From Gracilimonas sp031581265 (GTDB lineage: Bacteria; Bacteroidota; Rhodothermia; Balneolales; Balneolaceae): 64,000 nucleotides of DNA. The position numbers were made by a program, and so were the translations under genes. Every line of letters starts with the position of its first letter. Positions within the stretch are counted from its first letter, which is position 1. Shown piece by piece: positions 16,699-26,320 of this stretch. The stretch spans positions 171,253 to 235,252 of the forward strand of contig NZ_JAVLBQ010000001.1 of assembly GCF_031581265.1 (NCBI RefSeq), written 5' to 3'. Below the pieces are notes generated by a model that saw nothing but the letters and a program-made list of their open reading frames with translations, searched no databases and was not told the origin of the DNA.

Positions 16699-17733
16699 TT
16701 AAACATTCCCAACTACATTGACCTCGGGACGCAGTGTAATTCCAAAATGCTCTGTAACCGATTGCTGTATTTTTTTTGCTAACTCCCAAATATCCTGTCC
16801 TGTAGCCCCTCCATAATTCACAATTACCAGCGCCTGCATTTTATGTACCCCTGCATCTCCCACCCTTTTCCCTTTCCATCCACACTGATCGATGAGCCAT
16901 GCAGCAGGAATTTTTATCCTATTCCCGGATGGATAGTGAGGGATCTCAGGAAATTTCTTTTGGAGCTTGGTAAAGTCAACTTTATCAATAATCGGATTTT
17001 TAAAAAAGCTGCCGGTGTTTCCTATTTCAGTTGGATCGGGCAGCTTGCTTTGGCGAATTTCGGTCACTGCATCACTGACCTGTTTAATAGTGGGATTAGT
17101 AATTCCTTTTTCATCCAGTTTTTCAGAAAGCGCTCTGTAAGAAGTATTCACTTCCCCATTTTTATTGAGCCTTAAGGTTACATCAGTGATGATGTATTTA
17201 CCTTTCAGTTCTTTTTTAAAGATGCTGTCTCTATAGCCGAAAAGGCATTCTTCTTTATTAAAAACCCGAATCTCTCCAGTTACAATATCAACGGCTCGGA
17301 GCTTTACAAAAACCTCCTCCAGCTCAACCCCATATGCTCCAATATTTTGAATGGGTGCTGCCCCCATCGATCCCGGAATAAGAGACAAGTTCTCAATCCC
17401 GCTCCATTCTTTTTCCACACATTCTAAAACCAGTTCATGCCAGTTTTTTCCTGCCCCAACAGTGATTACAACCTCGTTTTCCGTCTCTTTATCAACCCGG
17501 TACTCGCTGTTCTCCAAATGAATGATAAGTCCCTCATAATCGTCAACAAACAAAACATTACTGCCTCCACCCAACATCATTTTGGGAACTTCCTTAAATT
17601 GAGGATCCTTTAAAAGAGCCTGGAGCTGTTCAACATTTTCAACAGAAGCAAAGTAGCGGGCTTCTACCGAGATTCCCATTGTATTAAAGTCGGTAAGATC
17701 AAAATATTCATGAATAGCAGGCAGATTAGACAT
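16699..17733 (-). CDS. murB: UDP-N-acetylenolpyruvoylglucosamine reductase
   Basis: FAD-dependent reductase of peptidoglycan precursor synthesis, forming UDP-MurNAc with NADPH. 344 aa, type I length. The FAD-binding loop GGGSNVLF is near residue 55, IPGSMGAAPIQNIGAYGVEL near 125, the active-site GYRDSIFK near 167 and the C-terminal TLRPEVNVVG near 335 all match. It lies 5 bases after the GldE-like gene. Its last 12 codons and stop are duplicated 2180 bp downstream (14504-14558). Confidence 0.95.
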   Translation of the reverse strand: MSNLPAIHEYFDLTDFNTMGISVEARYFASVENVEQLQALLKDPQFKEVPKMMLGGGSNVLFVDDYEGLIIHLENSEYRVDKETENEVVITVGAGKNWHELVLECVEKEWSGIENLSLIPGSMGAAPIQNIGAYGVELEEVFVKLRAVDIVTGEIRVFNKEECLFGYRDSIFKKELKGKYIITDVTLRLNKNGEVNTSYRALSEKLDEKGITNPTIKQVSDAVTEIRQSKLPDPTEIGNTGSFFKNPIIDKVDFTKLQKKFPEIPHYPSGNRIKIPAAWLIDQCGWKGKRVGDAGVHKMQALVIVNYGGATGQDIWELAKKIQQSVTEHFGITLRPEVNVVGNV

Positions 17734-17738
17734 GTGTT

Positions 17739-19118
17739 CTACTCGGCAGGCGTTTCAACTTTGGGATTTTCTACCTTCACTCGAACTTTCTTAATTCTGT
17801 TGTTTTTGACAGAGTGTACAGTCATTTCCATGTTCTTATAGGTGAGTCGCTCTCCTACCAACGGCAAACTTTCTGTCAGGTGATAGATCAATCCGCCAAG
17901 GGTTTCATATTCATCATCCTCAGTAGTGACATCACAGTTAAGTATCTCTTCCATGTCATCAAGATCAATTTTCGCATCAAAAATATAAATTCCACTCTTA
18001 AAACGAGTATAAAGGGTTTCCTCTTCCCCACTGTCATCGGTAATATCACCCACAATTTCTTCGAGGATATCATCCATAGTTACAATTCCTTCTGTTCCCC
18101 CATACTCATCAACTACAATGGCGATATGCGTTTTTTCTTGCTGAAAATCTCGTAACAGGTCATCCAGTTTTTTGGTAGCCGGAATGAACAGCGCTTTACG
18201 GGATACCGTTTTCCAATTCAGGGATGGCTCTTCTTCTTCAGCATTCAAATAAGGGAGTACATCTTTGGCATAAAGTACTCCTTGAATGTTATCCAAATCA
18301 TTATCAATAAGCGGCATTCTGGATAGACCGTTTTCCCGAATTTTTACCAAGACTTCCTGAAGCGATTCATTCAAAGATACCGACACAATGTTGACCCGTG
18401 AAGTCATGATTTCCCGCACGGTAATGTTCCCAAAACCAATAACGTTTTCGATGATTTCCCGCTCATCTTCTTTTATCGACCCCTCTTGCTCACTAACTTC
18501 CGCCATCGTACGAATATCTTCCTGGGTCATTTTACTGGCCGGTTTTGGCAAATAGCGCTCCAGGCTAATGGTGCTTTCAGCAATCAATTTGGCAAAAGGT
18601 TTTAGTAATATGAACAACACATAAATAAACGCGCTGTTTGTACGGGAAACTTTAAGGGGATTGTTGATGGCAATAATCTTCGGCGTAATCTCGCTAAGTA
18701 TCAAAATCATAAAGGTCAGCACGATAACTTCCACAGTATATACAATCACTTCTGATAAACCATAGGCTGCCACCAAATCACCGGTAATAACAGCCGCTAA
18801 TACGGAGGCAATAATATTTGCAAAAGTATTGCCTATCAAAATGGTAGCCAGCAATCGCCTTGGCTTTTCAAGCATTTTTATGATGCGTTCATCAGCCGAG
18901 CCTTCCGATTGGCCTTGATTCAGGTCTTCCATTCGGGTTGAAAGAGAGAAAAGGGCAACTTCAGATCCTGAGAACAATGCTGAAAAGGCGAGTCCCAAAA
19001 ATAAAATGACCAACTGAATTCCTAACACCCATAGGTCGATCTCAGCAAAAACCGGGTTATCCCCAAGTGTAGTTAGCGTATCTTGTACCAAAGTAAAAGG
19101 GTCTTCGATGCTATCCAA
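17739..19118 (-). CDS. CNNM/CBS/CorC-type membrane protein (GldE-like)
   Basis: 459 aa: an N-terminal DUF21/CNNM membrane domain (about 15-190, with SALFSGSEVALFSLSTR), a CBS pair (about 210-340) and a C-terminal CorC/HlyC domain (about 360-450). Members are linked to Mg/Co transport. In Flavobacteriia the homologue GldE sits beside ssb and affects gliding, and here too it follows ssb, so GldE-like is the best label; gliding itself is not implied. The only start in the open frame is a TTG at 19118. It is followed directly by murB. Confidence 0.82.
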   Translation of the reverse strand: MDSIEDPFTLVQDTLTTLGDNPVFAEIDLWVLGIQLVILFLGLAFSALFSGSEVALFSLSTRMEDLNQGQSEGSADERIIKMLEKPRRLLATILIGNTFANIIASVLAAVITGDLVAAYGLSEVIVYTVEVIVLTFMILILSEITPKIIAINNPLKVSRTNSAFIYVLFILLKPFAKLIAESTISLERYLPKPASKMTQEDIRTMAEVSEQEGSIKEDEREIIENVIGFGNITVREIMTSRVNIVSVSLNESLQEVLVKIRENGLSRMPLIDNDLDNIQGVLYAKDVLPYLNAEEEEPSLNWKTVSRKALFIPATKKLDDLLRDFQQEKTHIAIVVDEYGGTEGIVTMDDILEEIVGDITDDSGEEETLYTRFKSGIYIFDAKIDLDDMEEILNCDVTTEDDEYETLGGLIYHLTESLPLVGERLTYKNMEMTVHSVKNNRIKKVRVKVENPKVETPAE

Positions 19119-19193
19119 TGATTATAGCTTTTTTCTTGAGTGGTAAATAATTGTGAATGCTAAAATATACCATTTTAGATTAAACAGGACTAT

Positions 19194-19231
19194 AAATAAA
19201 AAAACGACACAAGAATTTCCTGTGTCGTTTT
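19194..19231 (-). terminator. intrinsic terminator after ssb
   Basis: Minus-strand stem AAACGACACA/TGTGTCGTTT (19230-19221 / 19211-19202) with a 9-base loop, followed by seven T. It lies between ssb and the GldE-like gene, so the two may be separate transcripts or partly coupled by readthrough. Confidence 0.85.
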
Positions 19232-19253
19232 AAATTAATTTGACAACTCTGCT

Positions 19254-19712
19254 TTAGAACGGAAGATCGTCATCCATATCATCAAAGTTGCTGTCCAATT
19301 CAACATTGTTGCTCATTGGCTTGCCGCCTTGATTTTGTTTTTGAGGCTGTCCGCCGCCCTGGGCATTTCCGCCTCCTCCGCCTTTACTGTCTAACATCAC
19401 CATGCGGAGCGCTTTGATTTCAGTGGTATATCTTTTCTGACCTTCTTTGTCTTCCCACTGGCGGGTTTGGATTGGCCCCTCGATATAAACTTTTGAGCCT
19501 TTGCTCAAATACTGCTGGCAAACTTCAGCTGTTCTTCCCCAGGCTACCACACGATGCCATTCTGTGTTTTCCTGGTATTCTCCGTTACTGTCTTTATAAC
19601 GCTCGCTGGTTGCGATGTTTAAAGTAGCCACGGCTGTGTTGTTCTGTGTATAGCGTACCTCCGGATCTTGACCCAGATTTCCTATAATCATTGCTTTGTT
19701 TAGTGAACTCAT
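19254..19712 (-). CDS. ssb: single-stranded DNA-binding protein
   Basis: OB-fold SSB protecting single-stranded DNA in replication and repair. With the start at ATG 19712 (MSSLNKAMIIGNLGQDPEVR) the protein is 152 aa; an upstream ATG at 19745 would add 11 unlikely residues. The OB domain covers about 1-105 (including TEWHRVVAWGRTAE), then a Gly/Gln-rich linker, and the acidic tip DMDDDLPF that recruits partner proteins. It is followed by a strong terminator. Confidence 0.95.
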   Translation of the reverse strand: MSSLNKAMIIGNLGQDPEVRYTQNNTAVATLNIATSERYKDSNGEYQENTEWHRVVAWGRTAEVCQQYLSKGSKVYIEGPIQTRQWEDKEGQKRYTTEIKALRMVMLDSKGGGGGNAQGGGQPQKQNQGGKPMSNNVELDSNFDDMDDDLPF

Positions 19713-19973
19713 AACGTATTCGATTTTTTTATTGTTTGTTTGCAATGTAAGAGTTACTTCAGAACAATTCCTTACAAAAAAATTTTAGGGAATTTAGGAA
19801 TTTTGAATTTATAATAGCACTTATTTTAATAAAATCAGTTTTTTACAATAAATAAAAAAAATCAGAAATCCCTATTACAGATTAGTATAAAGTAGTAGTT
19901 GTTCTATCATTTTGATTTCTTTTGAACTCGTTTGATTGCTCGTTATTAAAGCCCGAATTTTTTATCATCGAAC

Positions 19974-20459
19974 ATGAACTCTTCTAAAATTCCTTTTTGG
20001 TTAAAAATTGTCTTGGGGATTATCGTCTGTAATCTGATAGGATTAATGGCAAGCAGTGTCACGCTGCCGGCTATTTCTGATTGGTACGTTAACCTGAATA
20101 AACCTTTTTTCAATCCTCCTAACTGGCTTTTTGGTCCTGTTTGGACTTTGCTTTACACCTTTATGGGTATTGCAGCAGCTATGATTTGGCAACAAGGTTT
20201 TCGGCATGAAAAAGTAAAATACGCGCTGGCAATTTTTGGAATTCAGTTGGGGCTGAATGGAATCTGGTCATTTCTCTTTTTTGGATTTCAGAGTCCGCTT
20301 TTGGCTTTTATTGAAATCATTATTTTACTGATTGCCATTGTAATTACCATCCTCAAATTCAAGGAGATTAAACCAATTGCGGCATGGCTTTTGATTCCCT
20401 ATTTACTTTGGGTACTATTTGCATCGGTACTCAATTTTTCAATATTCCTCTTAAATTGA
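19974..20459 (+). CDS. TspO/MBR family tryptophan-rich sensory protein
   Basis: 161 aa with five predicted membrane segments. The TspO signature is present near residues 33-58: LNKPFFNPPNWLFGPVWTLL, plus Trp-rich helices (NGIWSFLFFG). TspO proteins bind porphyrins and related hydrophobic ligands and have been linked to light/oxygen regulation in rhodopsin- or photosynthesis-bearing bacteria. The gene precedes the S9 peptidase by 6 bases, probably co-transcribed. Confidence 0.9.
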   Translation: MNSSKIPFWLKIVLGIIVCNLIGLMASSVTLPAISDWYVNLNKPFFNPPNWLFGPVWTLLYTFMGIAAAMIWQQGFRHEKVKYALAIFGIQLGLNGIWSFLFFGFQSPLLAFIEIIILLIAIVITILKFKEIKPIAAWLLIPYLLWVLFASVLNFSIFLLN

Positions 20460-20465
20460 TTCGTT

Positions 20466-22508
20466 ATGAAAATTAAGCAACTTCCTCTTATAGCTTTTCT
20501 GCTTCTTACAACTTCCTTATTTAACGTACATGCACAGGTTGATGAGTCCTATTTTGATTATATGGATGTCTTTGATTTGGTCATGGTCGCCAATCCTGAA
20601 ATTTCCCCTGATGGAAATACTATTATCTACCAACGACATCAATTTGATGTAATGACCGATCGTCGTTTCACGAATCTTTGGACCATTTCTTTTTCCGGGG
20701 AGAATCACCGACCACTGACTTCCGGTAAAAGTGGATATGGGAATGTTGCTTGGTCACCAAGTGGAGATCGAATTGCTTATACTTCCAGCGAGGAAGGATC
20801 AAACCAAATTTTTGTGCGTTGGATGGATACCGGAGTTTCAACTTCTATTACTAACCTGACCGAAAGCCCCGGTAACCTGAGCTGGTCCCCCGATGGAACT
20901 AAGCTTTTATTCTCGAAATTTGTACTGGGCTCATCTTCAACAGTGCGCGCAGATATGCCCACCCCACCTCAAGGAGCAGAATGGGAACAACCGGCTAAAG
21001 TAATTGATAAAGTCGCTTATCGCAGCGATGGCGGAGGCTATATCCCGGATGGATTTAATCATATTTTTGTTATTTCAGCTGAAGGTGGTGCTCCCCGTCA
21101 ACTCACGACCGGGGATTATAATTACAGTTCCCCATCATGGACTCCCGATGGAAACATTCTTTTTACAGCCGATAGATCCGGAAATGCAGAACTTGATCCC
21201 AATAATGCACAGATTTATGAAATGGATATTGAAAGCGGTGAACTAACTCAGCTCACGGATAAAAGAGGTCCGCATAGTAATCCTAAAGTTTCTCCTAATG
21301 GAAATTTAATAGCATACACCGGATATGAAGATCGTTTTGTAGGATATCAGCTTACCGAATTATATATCATGAACCGGGACGGATCGAACCTCAGAAAAAT
21401 TTCACAACAAGTCCCACAAGATGTTTCCGGTATAAATTGGGCTTCAGATAGTGAATCGTTGTTTTTCAGTTATTTAGAAGATGGTAAAGCAAAAGTGGGC
21501 AATATTAAACTCAATGGTGATTATACCGAAGTTGCTCAAAATCTGTCTTCAGCTACTATTGGAAGACCCTACTCCGGTGGTTCTTATTCCGTAGCTAATA
21601 ATGGACGGGTAGCTTATAGTGTAGGAACTGCAACCACACCTGCCGAACTTGGCGTAGTTCATTTCCCTACACGCATGGCCGCTCGAACTCTTACAAATTT
21701 GAATGAGCAGTTTTTAAAGGCCAACAATATGGGAGAAGTCGAAGAATTTTGGGTTGATTCTTCCGTAGATGATTTTCGGGTTCAGGGCTGGATTATCACT
21801 CCTCCTGATTTTGATCCGGATAAAGAATACCCCATGATATTAGAAATTCATGGAGGCCCATGGTCCAGTTATGGACCTCAGTTTTCTCCTGAGCTTCAGC
21901 TTATGGCCAGTCGCGGGTATGTAGTAGTTTACACCAATCCCCGTGGTAGTACCGGTTATAGTGAAGAATTTGCAGCCTACATCAACAATAATTACCCCAG
22001 TGAAGACTACAACGACCTTATGGATGCCACCGATTATGTGATTGATCAGGGCTATATTGATGAAGATAATTTGTTCATAACCGGAGGTAGCGGTGGCGGA
22101 GTATTGACCGCCTGGAGTATAGGAATGACCGATCGTTTTACAGCTGCCGTAGTGGCAAAACCGGTAATCAACTGGTACAGCTTTGTACTCACAGCGGATG
22201 GTATTCCATTTTTCAGCAAATACTGGTTTACAGAAAAGCCTTGGGACGATCCTCAACAATACCTCGAACACTCTCCCATTTCCCTGGTTGGAAATGTAAC
22301 TACTCCTACCATGATGCTTACCGGCGAACAGGATTACCGAACTCCTATGAGTGAGACTGAACAATATTATTCAGCACTTAAACTTCAAGATATCGATGCT
22401 GTAATGGTTCGTATTCAGGGTTCAGGCCACGGAATCGCAGGAAAGCCGAGTAATTTATTCCGCAAGGTTGGATATATAACGGGATGGTTTGAGAAGTACA
22501 AAAATTAG
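20466..22508 (+). CDS. S9-family (prolyl oligopeptidase/DPP-like) secreted peptidase
   Basis: 680 aa with a Sec signal peptide (ending NVHAQ). The N-terminal about 400 residues form a TolB/DPP-IV-like beta-propeller with repeated WSPDG/WTPDG units, and the C-terminal about 250 are an alpha/beta hydrolase. The triad is visible: Ser in GGSGGGVL (near 544), Asp in GEQDYRTPM (near 622) and His in GSGHGIAG (near 657). It likely trims dipeptides or oligopeptides in the periplasm, feeding peptide use. A long antisense ORF inside it (21840-22364) is a shadow. Confidence 0.9.
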   Translation: MKIKQLPLIAFLLLTTSLFNVHAQVDESYFDYMDVFDLVMVANPEISPDGNTIIYQRHQFDVMTDRRFTNLWTISFSGENHRPLTSGKSGYGNVAWSPSGDRIAYTSSEEGSNQIFVRWMDTGVSTSITNLTESPGNLSWSPDGTKLLFSKFVLGSSSTVRADMPTPPQGAEWEQPAKVIDKVAYRSDGGGYIPDGFNHIFVISAEGGAPRQLTTGDYNYSSPSWTPDGNILFTADRSGNAELDPNNAQIYEMDIESGELTQLTDKRGPHSNPKVSPNGNLIAYTGYEDRFVGYQLTELYIMNRDGSNLRKISQQVPQDVSGINWASDSESLFFSYLEDGKAKVGNIKLNGDYTEVAQNLSSATIGRPYSGGSYSVANNGRVAYSVGTATTPAELGVVHFPTRMAARTLTNLNEQFLKANNMGEVEEFWVDSSVDDFRVQGWIITPPDFDPDKEYPMILEIHGGPWSSYGPQFSPELQLMASRGYVVVYTNPRGSTGYSEEFAAYINNNYPSEDYNDLMDATDYVIDQGYIDEDNLFITGGSGGGVLTAWSIGMTDRFTAAVVAKPVINWYSFVLTADGIPFFSKYWFTEKPWDDPQQYLEHSPISLVGNVTTPTMMLTGEQDYRTPMSETEQYYSALKLQDIDAVMVRIQGSGHGIAGKPSNLFRKVGYITGWFEKYKN

Positions 22509-22590
22509 CTTTCAGCTATCAGCCGTCAGCTTTCAGGGAAAGTCTTATTTTAATCCTGCGTTCGAGTAATAGTTAGCAATGGGTTTTCAC

Positions 22591-22731
22591 CCTGAGCGCA
22601 TTCAAGTATAATTAGGTTTCCATATTATTCCGCGAAAGGTCTCAAAGTTCAAGATACCCGATAGTATTATTCATTGAGATCCTTCGCGTTCAACAAAGGT
22701 GATATATTTTTTACCTTTTTAAGCGCTCAGG
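22591..22731. repeat. nested inverted repeat (CCTGAGCGC...GCGCTCAGG type)
   Basis: Outer arms CCTGAGCGC (22591-22599) and GCGCTCAGG (22723-22731) enclose inner arms CGCGAAAGGTCTCAA (22631-22645) and TTGAGATCCTTCGCG (22674-22688). The motif CTCAGGATGACA with GATCCTTCGCG recalls a dispersed repeat seen in many genomes. The gap 22509-23002 also has GCTGA/CTGACTG-rich stretches (22510-22540, 22890-22922) typical of another intergenic repeat. No gene is seen in it. Confidence 0.6.
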
Positions 22732-23002
22732 ATGACAACTTCAGAGAGCTTTTATCTAAAACTCAGGTTTTAAGTATGCAATATGATGCCCAGAGTTGGA
22801 ATCATCCTGAATATAATTCTAATTTTTAGCCAAATATAATCAGTGTTCAGTCTACCAGCTATTTAGAGTAAAAAAGTTTGAATTTCTAAAGACTGAATGC
22901 TGACAGCTGACTGCTGACTGCTTTTCCAATAAACACTTCTTTATCCTACCACTATTCAATATCTTTACGCCTTAGAAATTCCACCTCCAAACATACATTT
23001 AG

Positions 23003-25039
23003 ATGCTATTTGCGGTAAGTCTTCCATTTTTAAATGAGATCGTTGCTCTATTCTTAGTCAGTGTACTCATTGCTTACATTTGTTATAAAATCAAACTGGT
23101 GCCTATTGCCGGGTTTTTGATTGCAGGGGTAATCATTGGTCCAAATGCTTTAGGCTTGGTTCAGGATATTGAGCTGGTAGATATGCTGGCCGAAATAGGC
23201 ATCATTCTATTGTTGTTTACCATTGGGATTGAATTCAGTTTAGAGAAACTCGCTCGTATTAAAAAAGCGATTATTGTGGGGGGTGGATTACAAGTTTCGT
23301 TATCAGTAGCCGCTGTGGTAGGTATCCTGCTCTTTTTTGGGGTAGAATGGAAAGTAGCTGTTTACACCGGCTGTTTGGTTGCCTTGAGCTCTACAGCCAT
23401 CATTTTAGGTTTACTAAGTGAACAGGGCAAAACCGACACTCCCTCCGGCCGACTCTCACTGGCTGTTTTGATATTCCAGGATCTGGCTATTATCGCCATG
23501 GTCCTGCTTATACCTATTCTTTCCGGAGAGAGTGATTCCATTTCTGATGTATTTGTAGTTCTTGGGAAAGCCGTTGCGCTTATTGCCATTGTTGTGTTAT
23601 TGGCAAGAAAAGTCGTTCCCTGGATTTTGGAAAAAGTAGCGCAAACAAGACGACAGGAGCTTTTCATTCTAACCGTGATGGCCATCTGTTTTGGAACAGC
23701 AGCCATTACCAATCTTGCCGATGTAAGCTTAGCTTTAGGAGCCTTTTTAGCCGGATTAGTGGTAAGTGAAAGTCATTACAGTGATCATGCCTTAAGTGAA
23801 ATTTTACCGGTCAAGACTATCTTTAATGCGGTCTTCTTTGTATCGGTAGGTATGCTACTGGATCTGCAATTTGTGTTAGATTATCCTTTATTATTGTTAG
23901 GTATTGCTGCCGGTGTGTTAGTTCTGAAGTTTATTTTGAGCTCCATTAGTTTACTTGTTCTTGGATATCCAATTCGAATAGCTGCCGCTACCGGTTTGGT
24001 ACTTGCTCAGATCGGGGAATTTTCATTTGTACTGGAAAGAGCCGGTCGTGCGGCCGGTTTGACACCCGGTGGATATGGAGATATCGGTTCCCAAACATTT
24101 ATCGCCGTTTCAGTAATTTTGATGCTGCTCACTCCCCTCTTCCTTCATGTGAGCCCCAAAGTTGGAGAGATGTTATCTAAAACCCCACTTCGAAAATTTG
24201 GACAGACAAAAGCGGAATCTCCATCGCCAGAAGAAAAAATTGATTTAGAAGACCATATGATTTTGGTGGGATATGGTCACGCAGGACGAAATCTTGCTCG
24301 GGTATTTAAAGAAACCGGTATTCCTTTTATAGTCGTCGAGATGAATCCCGAGTCAGTCAATGAGATGCATGAAGAAGGAATTAAAGCTATTTATGGAGAT
24401 GCATCCAGAACCCATATCCTTGAACATGCCCAGATTTATAAAGCTAAACTTTGTGTGATCGCCATCAACGACCCAGATGCAAGTCCGAGAATCATCAAAC
24501 TATCTAAATACCTCAACCCGACCATTCAAACCGTGGTACGAACCCGTTATCTTGCTGAGGCAGACTTCCTTGAAAACGCCGGTGCCGATAAAGTTGTACC
24601 CGAAGAAATGGAAACAACCGTACGGCTATTTTCAACTGTACTCAGTGCATACATGATTCCGGAAGAAGAAATTCAACAGCACATTCAGGAACTCCGGGCA
24701 GAGGATTATCAAATTATGCGGGGAAGTATTCAGGAGGCTCATCTTATGGTATTGCAAGGACTGGATGAAGAAGGGCTGCATACTCGTGCTGTTTTGGTAC
24801 GTGAAGGATCCTATGCCGCCGGTAAATCACTCTCCGATTTGATGCTGAGAAACAAGTATCAAATTACGGTCCTTACCGTTCAGCGAGGGAATAATAATAT
24901 TGGGAACCCGGCCGGGGAATTTACGCTGAAAGCCGGTGACAGACTGGTTATGGTTGGTCTGGCCGATCGGTTTGCGGAAGCAGCCGAAATTTTCCGGGAA
25001 GCGGAAATTCCGGAAGAACTGAAAGATGAAATTTCATAA
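23003..25039 (+). CDS. CPA2-family monovalent cation:proton antiporter with RCK domains (KefB/C-like)
   Basis: 678 aa. Residues 1-390 form a 12-13 helix Na+/K+:H+ exchanger domain (ending near LFLHVSPKV); about 408-530 is a TrkA-N Rossmann domain (DHMILVGYGHAGRNLARVF) binding NAD(H), and about 585-670 a TrkA-C ligand domain (AGKSLSDLMLRNKYQITVL). The arrangement is that of KefB/KefC-type K+ efflux antiporters, though the transported ion cannot be read from sequence. It stands alone between two repeat-rich gaps and has 73 bases before the histidine kinase. Confidence 0.9.
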   Translation: MLFAVSLPFLNEIVALFLVSVLIAYICYKIKLVPIAGFLIAGVIIGPNALGLVQDIELVDMLAEIGIILLLFTIGIEFSLEKLARIKKAIIVGGGLQVSLSVAAVVGILLFFGVEWKVAVYTGCLVALSSTAIILGLLSEQGKTDTPSGRLSLAVLIFQDLAIIAMVLLIPILSGESDSISDVFVVLGKAVALIAIVVLLARKVVPWILEKVAQTRRQELFILTVMAICFGTAAITNLADVSLALGAFLAGLVVSESHYSDHALSEILPVKTIFNAVFFVSVGMLLDLQFVLDYPLLLLGIAAGVLVLKFILSSISLLVLGYPIRIAAATGLVLAQIGEFSFVLERAGRAAGLTPGGYGDIGSQTFIAVSVILMLLTPLFLHVSPKVGEMLSKTPLRKFGQTKAESPSPEEKIDLEDHMILVGYGHAGRNLARVFKETGIPFIVVEMNPESVNEMHEEGIKAIYGDASRTHILEHAQIYKAKLCVIAINDPDASPRIIKLSKYLNPTIQTVVRTRYLAEADFLENAGADKVVPEEMETTVRLFSTVLSAYMIPEEEIQQHIQELRAEDYQIMRGSIQEAHLMVLQGLDEEGLHTRAVLVREGSYAAGKSLSDLMLRNKYQITVLTVQRGNNNIGNPAGEFTLKAGDRLVMVGLADRFAEAAEIFREAEIPEELKDEIS

Positions 25040-25112
25040 ATATTTCTGTTCCCTTCATGTATTCTTAATAAGATTTTCATAGCTATAAGTAGGACTCCAA
25101 AATACCAAGACT

Positions 25113-26267
25113 ATGAAAGAGCAAGACGGCACATATACCCTAACTGAAAATTCCTTCCAACCTAAACATTTTAGAACTAACTACGAGAGTTCATTTTACC
25201 AGTTGATTAAGAATTCTTTTGACATGCTTGTGATGCTGGATGATACAGGAACTCAATTTTTTGTGAATGAATCTTGCAAATATATTTTGGGGTATGAACC
25301 GGAAGAGCTGGTTGGAATTGATGTTATTGAAACGATGATTCACCCCGATGATAGACCAAAGGTTAAATCGGCCTTTATGCGTGTCATTCGTAAAAAATAT
25401 CACGGTGGAATTCAATATCGACACTGGCATAAAAAAGGAGGCTGGGTCTATTTAGAAGCAGTTGGAAACAACTTGTTAGATGACCCTGCAATTGAAGCTA
25501 TAGTATTAAACGTAAGAGATATAACTGAACGCAAGGAAGCAGAAGAAAAATTAAGAAGTAAACAAGAACGCCTTCAAGAACTTAATGCCGGAAAGGATAA
25601 ATTACTTTCAATAATAGCTCACGATCTAAGAAGTCCGTTGAGCAGTATCATTGGTTTTAGTGATCTCCTCTCAGATGTTTTGCAAAGTGGTGATACCGAA
25701 CAAGCAAAACAATTTGCTTCCATCATTCATGACTCTACCCTGCAAATTAATGAGTTACTCGATAACCTTTTGATGTGGGCGCGAAATCAATCCGGGCGTA
25801 TCGATTATAGTCCTGAGTCGATAGTACTAAATAAGGTAATTGAAGAAAATATTCGCCTCGAAAAAGATTCTGCTCTTCAAAAATCAATTACCATTTCCTA
25901 CTCACAATCTAAATTGATTACTGTAGAAGCTGATAAAAACATGCTCAATACTGTGCTCAGAAATCTAATTTCAAATGCCATTAAATTCACTCCCAACCAC
26001 GGAAACATTCAAATAAAAGCAAAAGTTAAAGGAAATGAAGCTCTCGTTTCAGTCTCAGACAATGGAACAGGAGTTCCTGAACATAAAATTGGTAAGCTTT
26101 TCCAAATCGAACATTCAAAATCAACTGATGGTACCAACGGTGAAAAAGGTTCAGGGCTTGGGCTACTTCTATGCAAAGACTTTGTGGAGCTTCATGGAGG
26201 CTCTATCTGGGCTGAAAATAACCAAGGCAAAGGGGCTAATTTTTCCTTCACTTTGCCTCTAAGTTAA
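25113..26267 (+). CDS. PAS-domain sensor histidine kinase
   Basis: 384 aa, no membrane segment, so probably cytoplasmic. The PAS/PAC domain is at about 28-143 (ending VLNVRDITERKEAEEKL); a short coiled stretch precedes HisKA with the phospho-acceptor His in SIIAHDLRSPLSSIIG (near 170). The ATPase domain follows: N box NLISNAIKFTPN (near 287), G1 DNGTGVP and G2 GEKGSGLGL (near 348). No response regulator lies next to it, so it is an orphan kinase. Signal unknown. Confidence 0.9.
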   Translation: MKEQDGTYTLTENSFQPKHFRTNYESSFYQLIKNSFDMLVMLDDTGTQFFVNESCKYILGYEPEELVGIDVIETMIHPDDRPKVKSAFMRVIRKKYHGGIQYRHWHKKGGWVYLEAVGNNLLDDPAIEAIVLNVRDITERKEAEEKLRSKQERLQELNAGKDKLLSIIAHDLRSPLSSIIGFSDLLSDVLQSGDTEQAKQFASIIHDSTLQINELLDNLLMWARNQSGRIDYSPESIVLNKVIEENIRLEKDSALQKSITISYSQSKLITVEADKNMLNTVLRNLISNAIKFTPNHGNIQIKAKVKGNEALVSVSDNGTGVPEHKIGKLFQIEHSKSTDGTNGEKGSGLGLLLCKDFVELHGGSIWAENNQGKGANFSFTLPLS

Positions 26268-26320
26268 AGCAATATTTTAGAGAGTTAACGCAAATACCTT
26301 TTTAAAACATCGTACAGAGA

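Noticed and set aside
21840..22364. 174-aa open frame opposite the S9 peptidase
   Set aside because: Lies exactly over the conserved catalytic part of the peptidase on the other strand; shadow.
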